The translations under genes and the position numbers were made by a program. Of a stretch of 64,000 nt of DNA, positions 60,859 through 64,000 are shown in pieces. Below the pieces are notes generated by a model. That model had not been told where the DNA came from. It worked only from the letters and a program-made list of their open reading frames with translations, and ran no database searches. This stretch comes from Candidatus Peribacteria bacterium (GTDB lineage Bacteria; Patescibacteriota; Gracilibacteria; Absconditabacterales; Absconditicoccaceae), in NCBI GenBank assembly GCA_023898485.1, contig CP060225.1, forward strand, positions 806,001 through 870,000, given 5' to 3'. Position 1 is the stretch's first letter. Each line of letters opens with the position of its first letter.

Positions 60859-61959
60859 ATGTATCCTATTACATATAGTTGGAAGAAGTCATTGACTTCT
60901 CTCTTGGTTCTGTGTGTGTTTGGTTATTTGATGATAGCAGCTTCAAGTTTTTATGTTGCTCCAGATCCTTTGCAGGTCGCGGATAGTTTCTTGATGCAAG
61001 ATTCTCAATATGCCTCACATGTTTTGGAACTTAATCAGGTCGGTTTGGTGCCTGTCGATGCGACTGATGGCGTCACAAAGTATGTTGTACAACGTGGAGA
61101 TAGTCTGAGTGCTATTGCTTCACAATTTGGTACGACGATAGAACAACTACAACAAACCAATAATATCCAGGGTTCACTCCGTGTCTGACAAGAGCTTTTT
61201 ATCACCGAGACGAATGGTATTATCTTCTATGCAAAAGAGGATACAAACTATCTCATCTTTGCTAATAAGTATGATTTGGATTTGGAAGATCTGATGACGC
61301 TTAACTATGTCGTAACAGAGGATGCTCCTATTCATGAGGGTGATGAAATGTTTTTGCCTATTACGATAGAAAAGGCATATGCCCTCTGATTAGAAGAGCG
61401 TCCACAACCTAAGCCAGAACCTGTTTTGGTCCAACAGCCTACCACTTCTCGTCCTACTACAACTCCAGCTGCTACATCTGCTTGATCTACCCAACCTGCT
61501 GCTTCTCCTGCCACTGCAGCGGTGGCTGCTGCTCCAGCTGCTACAGTATCTACTTCTGGTGGTCCATATGCTGGACAAGTAGTTGCTACATGGTGGGATG
61601 GAAGTGCCACAGTCAGTAATGGTTTCTATAAATGATATTGCACCTATTGGGCTGCAAAAAGAAGACCAGACATCTTTCCTTATACGAGTGCTACGACGCA
61701 GTCACGTCCATTTGGAGGTAATGCCGCTCAATGGTTAGGTAATGCACAGAGAGCTTGATTTGCTACTGGTCAATCACCTGCTATTGGTGCTATTGCTGTT
61801 TTTGGTGGTGGTTATGGGCATGTTGGTATTGTGATCAAGATTGATTGGGAAAGAAGACTCTTCTTGATGGAAGAAATGAATGGTACTGCCGGTAAATGAT
61901 ATGTTGATCACCGTTGGATTAGTATGGATAGCGGTGGCACTATTGGTTATATCTATTAG
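60859..61959 (+). CDS. LysM-CHAP peptidoglycan hydrolase
   Basis: The 366-residue protein has an N-terminal membrane helix or uncleaved signal (LTSLLVLCVFGYLMIAA), a LysM domain (YVVQRGDSLSAIASQFGTTI, residues about 75-115), a second LysM-like part, a Pro/Ala/Thr linker, and a C-terminal CHAP domain. CHAP shows the catalytic Cys in KGYCTYWAAKR and His in GYGHVGIVIKI. Five TGA codons are read as Gly, one just before the catalytic Cys. It cleaves peptide bonds in peptidoglycan, probably during division or host contact. A weak hairpin with T-run follows (61983-62035). Confidence 0.9.
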
Positions 61960-62094
61960 TGTGTGTTGATCAAACACTCTGAAGAACGCTTAGTTACTAC
62001 CTTTTCTCAAGGGTATTGCTGGCGTTTTTCTCTTGTGTTTGTGGTTTATTCTCTTACTATCTTGTAGTTTTTACCTTCTTTTTTCTTTTGTCCT

Positions 62095-64000
62095 ATGGCA
62101 GAGAAAGCACCTATCAAATATGCTTCTGTGCATTCCAAGAAGCTCACGAAAGCGTCATCATATTTTCAACAATCTTCTTGATGGAAATTATGAAAAATAC
62201 ACCTTAGTAGTGCAATACGTGGTCGATGGCGCTATGTTTTGTGATTGGTGGTTGGTGTATGTGCTATTCTTTTGGTTGGATATCTTTATCTTTTGACCAC
62301 ACTTCCTAATATTTCAGATATGGAGGATGTTATTTTACCGGAGGCGACAATTATTACTGATAGAAACGGAGAGGTGTTATATAAAATTTTTCAAGAGAAT
62401 AGGAGTTATGTGCAGTACGAAGATATCTCTCCTTATATGATAGATGCTATTGTTGCGATAGAGGATCAGTCCTTTCGGACTAATAATGGTATTGACTATG
62501 GAGGTATCGTGAGAATCGCTGCTGGTCAACTTGGATTGATCAATTATAGTGGTGGATGATCGACCATTACTCAACAGTTGTTAAAAAATATTATTTTGAC
62601 TAATGAGTCTAGTGTTTATACTAGGAAGCTCAAAGAGTGGATGCTAGCAGGTAAGCTCAATGATATGGTTAAAAAGCAAGTAAAACAAAATGATCCCAGT
62701 ATTAGTGGAGATGATCTTCAGCGTAAAATGAAAGAGGAGATACTTGAATTATATCTGAATTATATTTTCTTGGGACAAAACTCCTATGGTGTGCAGGCAG
62801 CATCTCAGACCTTCTTTGGTAAGGATGCAAAGGACTTAACACCGCTGGAGTCTGCTATTTTGGCTTCTCTGCCACAGTCACCTACAAGATATAATCCTTA
62901 TGTCAATCGTATTCCTGTGATGGGTCAGCTTCATTTTTTTCAGTGAGGAGAAGAAGTGAGCCCGAGTGATACAGTTATCGATAGGGCCCATGATCATATA
63001 GCTGAGCTTTTGCCAAGGTTACAAATGGAAAATAAGGATGTGGGCGCTATTGAGAAGCAATTGTCTGGTTTGATGGATTTTACTATCACTGTAGACAATA
63101 CAACATATCGTGTATCTTATGACTTGGGTAGAAAGGACTACGTACTGATGAATATGGTTGATGAGGGTACGCTGGAGCCAGCCTCTTTTAAGACAGCATT
63201 TTTAGATTGATTTGATTATACATTTACTGAGTGAGGTACTATAGATATTAAAGCTCCACATTTTGTGCGATGGGTGCAGGATATGATTTTAGAGTTATTT
63301 CCTGATAATGGAGAACAACTGATGCAGAGAGGAGGTCTCCAGATCACCACTACGCTTGATTATGAGATGCAGCAATGGGCAGAGACTGCCATAGAAGAGA
63401 ATTATGGAAATCTTGCCAAAAATGATGCTAATAATGCTGGTATGATCTATCTTGATAGTACTAATGGCGATGTGTTAACATATGTTGGATCTGCTGATTA
63501 CTTTAATGAAGAGATCGATGGTGAGGTAGATATGGTGAGAGCGTTGAGACAACCTGGATCATCTATCAAGCCGTTTATTTATGCTTTGGGTATTGAGAAG
63601 CTAGGTCTTACTATGGACTCACCAATTTTTGATCTACCACTTACTATAGGTGGTAATACACCACAAAATTCTGATGGTCAGTTTAATGGACTTATGTCTG
63701 TGAAAAAATCTCTGGCATATAGTAGAAATATTGCTCCCATTAAGATCTTTTTATCGTTGGGGGGGGAAGATATTGTGAAGCCGTTTTTGTGGAATTTGGG
63801 TCTTCAGAGTCTTTCATCTAAGATATGATATGGTTATCCGCTCGCTATCGGTGCGGGTGAAGTACAGATGTTGGAGATGGCTAATGCATATGCACATCTT
63901 TCTGCTAGCGGACATCCTGCTGTTATCAACCCTATTCTGGAGGTGAAGACTGCTGATGGATCTATTCTGTATAAAAAGGAAGTGAAACAACAAGATCAGC
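62095..64000 (+). CDS. Class A penicillin-binding protein (partial, cut by window end)
   Basis: The visible 635 residues hold a basic cytoplasmic start, a membrane helix (LVVGVCAILLVGYLYLL), the GT51 glycosyltransferase domain (AIVAIEDQSFRTNNGIDYGG with catalytic Glu, GGGSTITQQLLKNI where one Gly is TGA), and a transpeptidase domain with the active-site SSIKPF and the SRN motif in SLAYSRNIAP. KTG is not reached before the end. It polymerises and cross-links peptidoglycan. I chose ATG 62095 because the frame is open from there and gives the basic N-terminal tail. Confidence 0.93.

Noticed and set aside
224..63828. Many apparently broken genes (ORFs stopping at TGA)
   Set aside because: Conserved genes continue in frame across TGA at glycine positions and a tRNA-Gly(UCA) is present, so these are not pseudogenes.

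Overview
The window comes from a bacterium that reads UGA as glycine (translation table 25), as in the Candidate Phyla Radiation lineages Gracilibacteria (BD1-5) and Absconditabacteria (SR1). Two things in the sequence show this. First, almost every long gene, including rpoA, infA, infC, rpsM, valS, adk and trxB, is cut by in-frame TGA codons, often exactly where the family has a conserved Gly. Second, the window carries a tRNA with anticodon UCA and discriminator U73 (45214-45287), the tRNA-Gly(UCA) that would decode UGA. All gene boundaries below use TAA and TAG as the only stops. I cannot tell the two phyla apart from this window.

Layout. 1-16400 is ordinary chromosome: a 5'-3' exonuclease, tsaE, two T4SS-pilin-like proteins, an Elp3-type tRNA-modifying enzyme, mltG, a fibronectin-like surface protein, valS, a cold-shock protein, a rhodanese lipoprotein, trxB, a VOC-family lipoprotein and queA. 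16400-30976 is an AT-rich integrated element between a 13-bp direct repeat (16577-16589) and the 3' end of a tRNA-Gly(GCC) gene (30919-30995). It carries a large serine recombinase, a TOPRIM/SF3 primase-helicase, ArdC-like and DUF2958 proteins, a Schlafen/AlbA_2 protein, an ankyrin lipoprotein, a glycine-repeat membrane protein visible only under the altered code, a strongly folded RNA-like segment and several unknown proteins. A recombinase tail left of the left att site points to an older, mostly deleted element at the same site.

31000-42000 returns to chromosome: an AbrB-like protein, a periplasmic-adaptor/RND transporter pair, a RecB-like nuclease, a lysozyme-like secreted protein, gatC, a GIY-YIG protein and malic enzyme. 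42048-45086 is a complete diversity-generating retroelement (DGR): target gene with variable repeat (VR), template repeat (TR), reverse transcriptase and Avd. VR and TR match over 167 bp except at 14 positions, and all 14 are adenines in TR. In the altered code the TR is an open frame running into the RT gene.

45200-53350 is a translation block: the UGA-decoding tRNA-Gly, tRNAs for Tyr, Ala, Arg, Glu and Leu (two preceded by degenerate partial copies), infC-rpmI-rplT, rplU-infA-rpmJ-rpsM-rpsK-rpsD-rpoA-rplQ-rplM-rpsI and adk. 53500-64000 has a second protein with a possible lectin-like C-terminus, cmk, a minus-strand pilin and PilT-like ATPase cluster, a thioredoxin-like lipoprotein, a FecR-like membrane protein, def, tRNA-Ser, a LysM-CHAP hydrolase and the start of a class A penicillin-binding protein cut by the window end.
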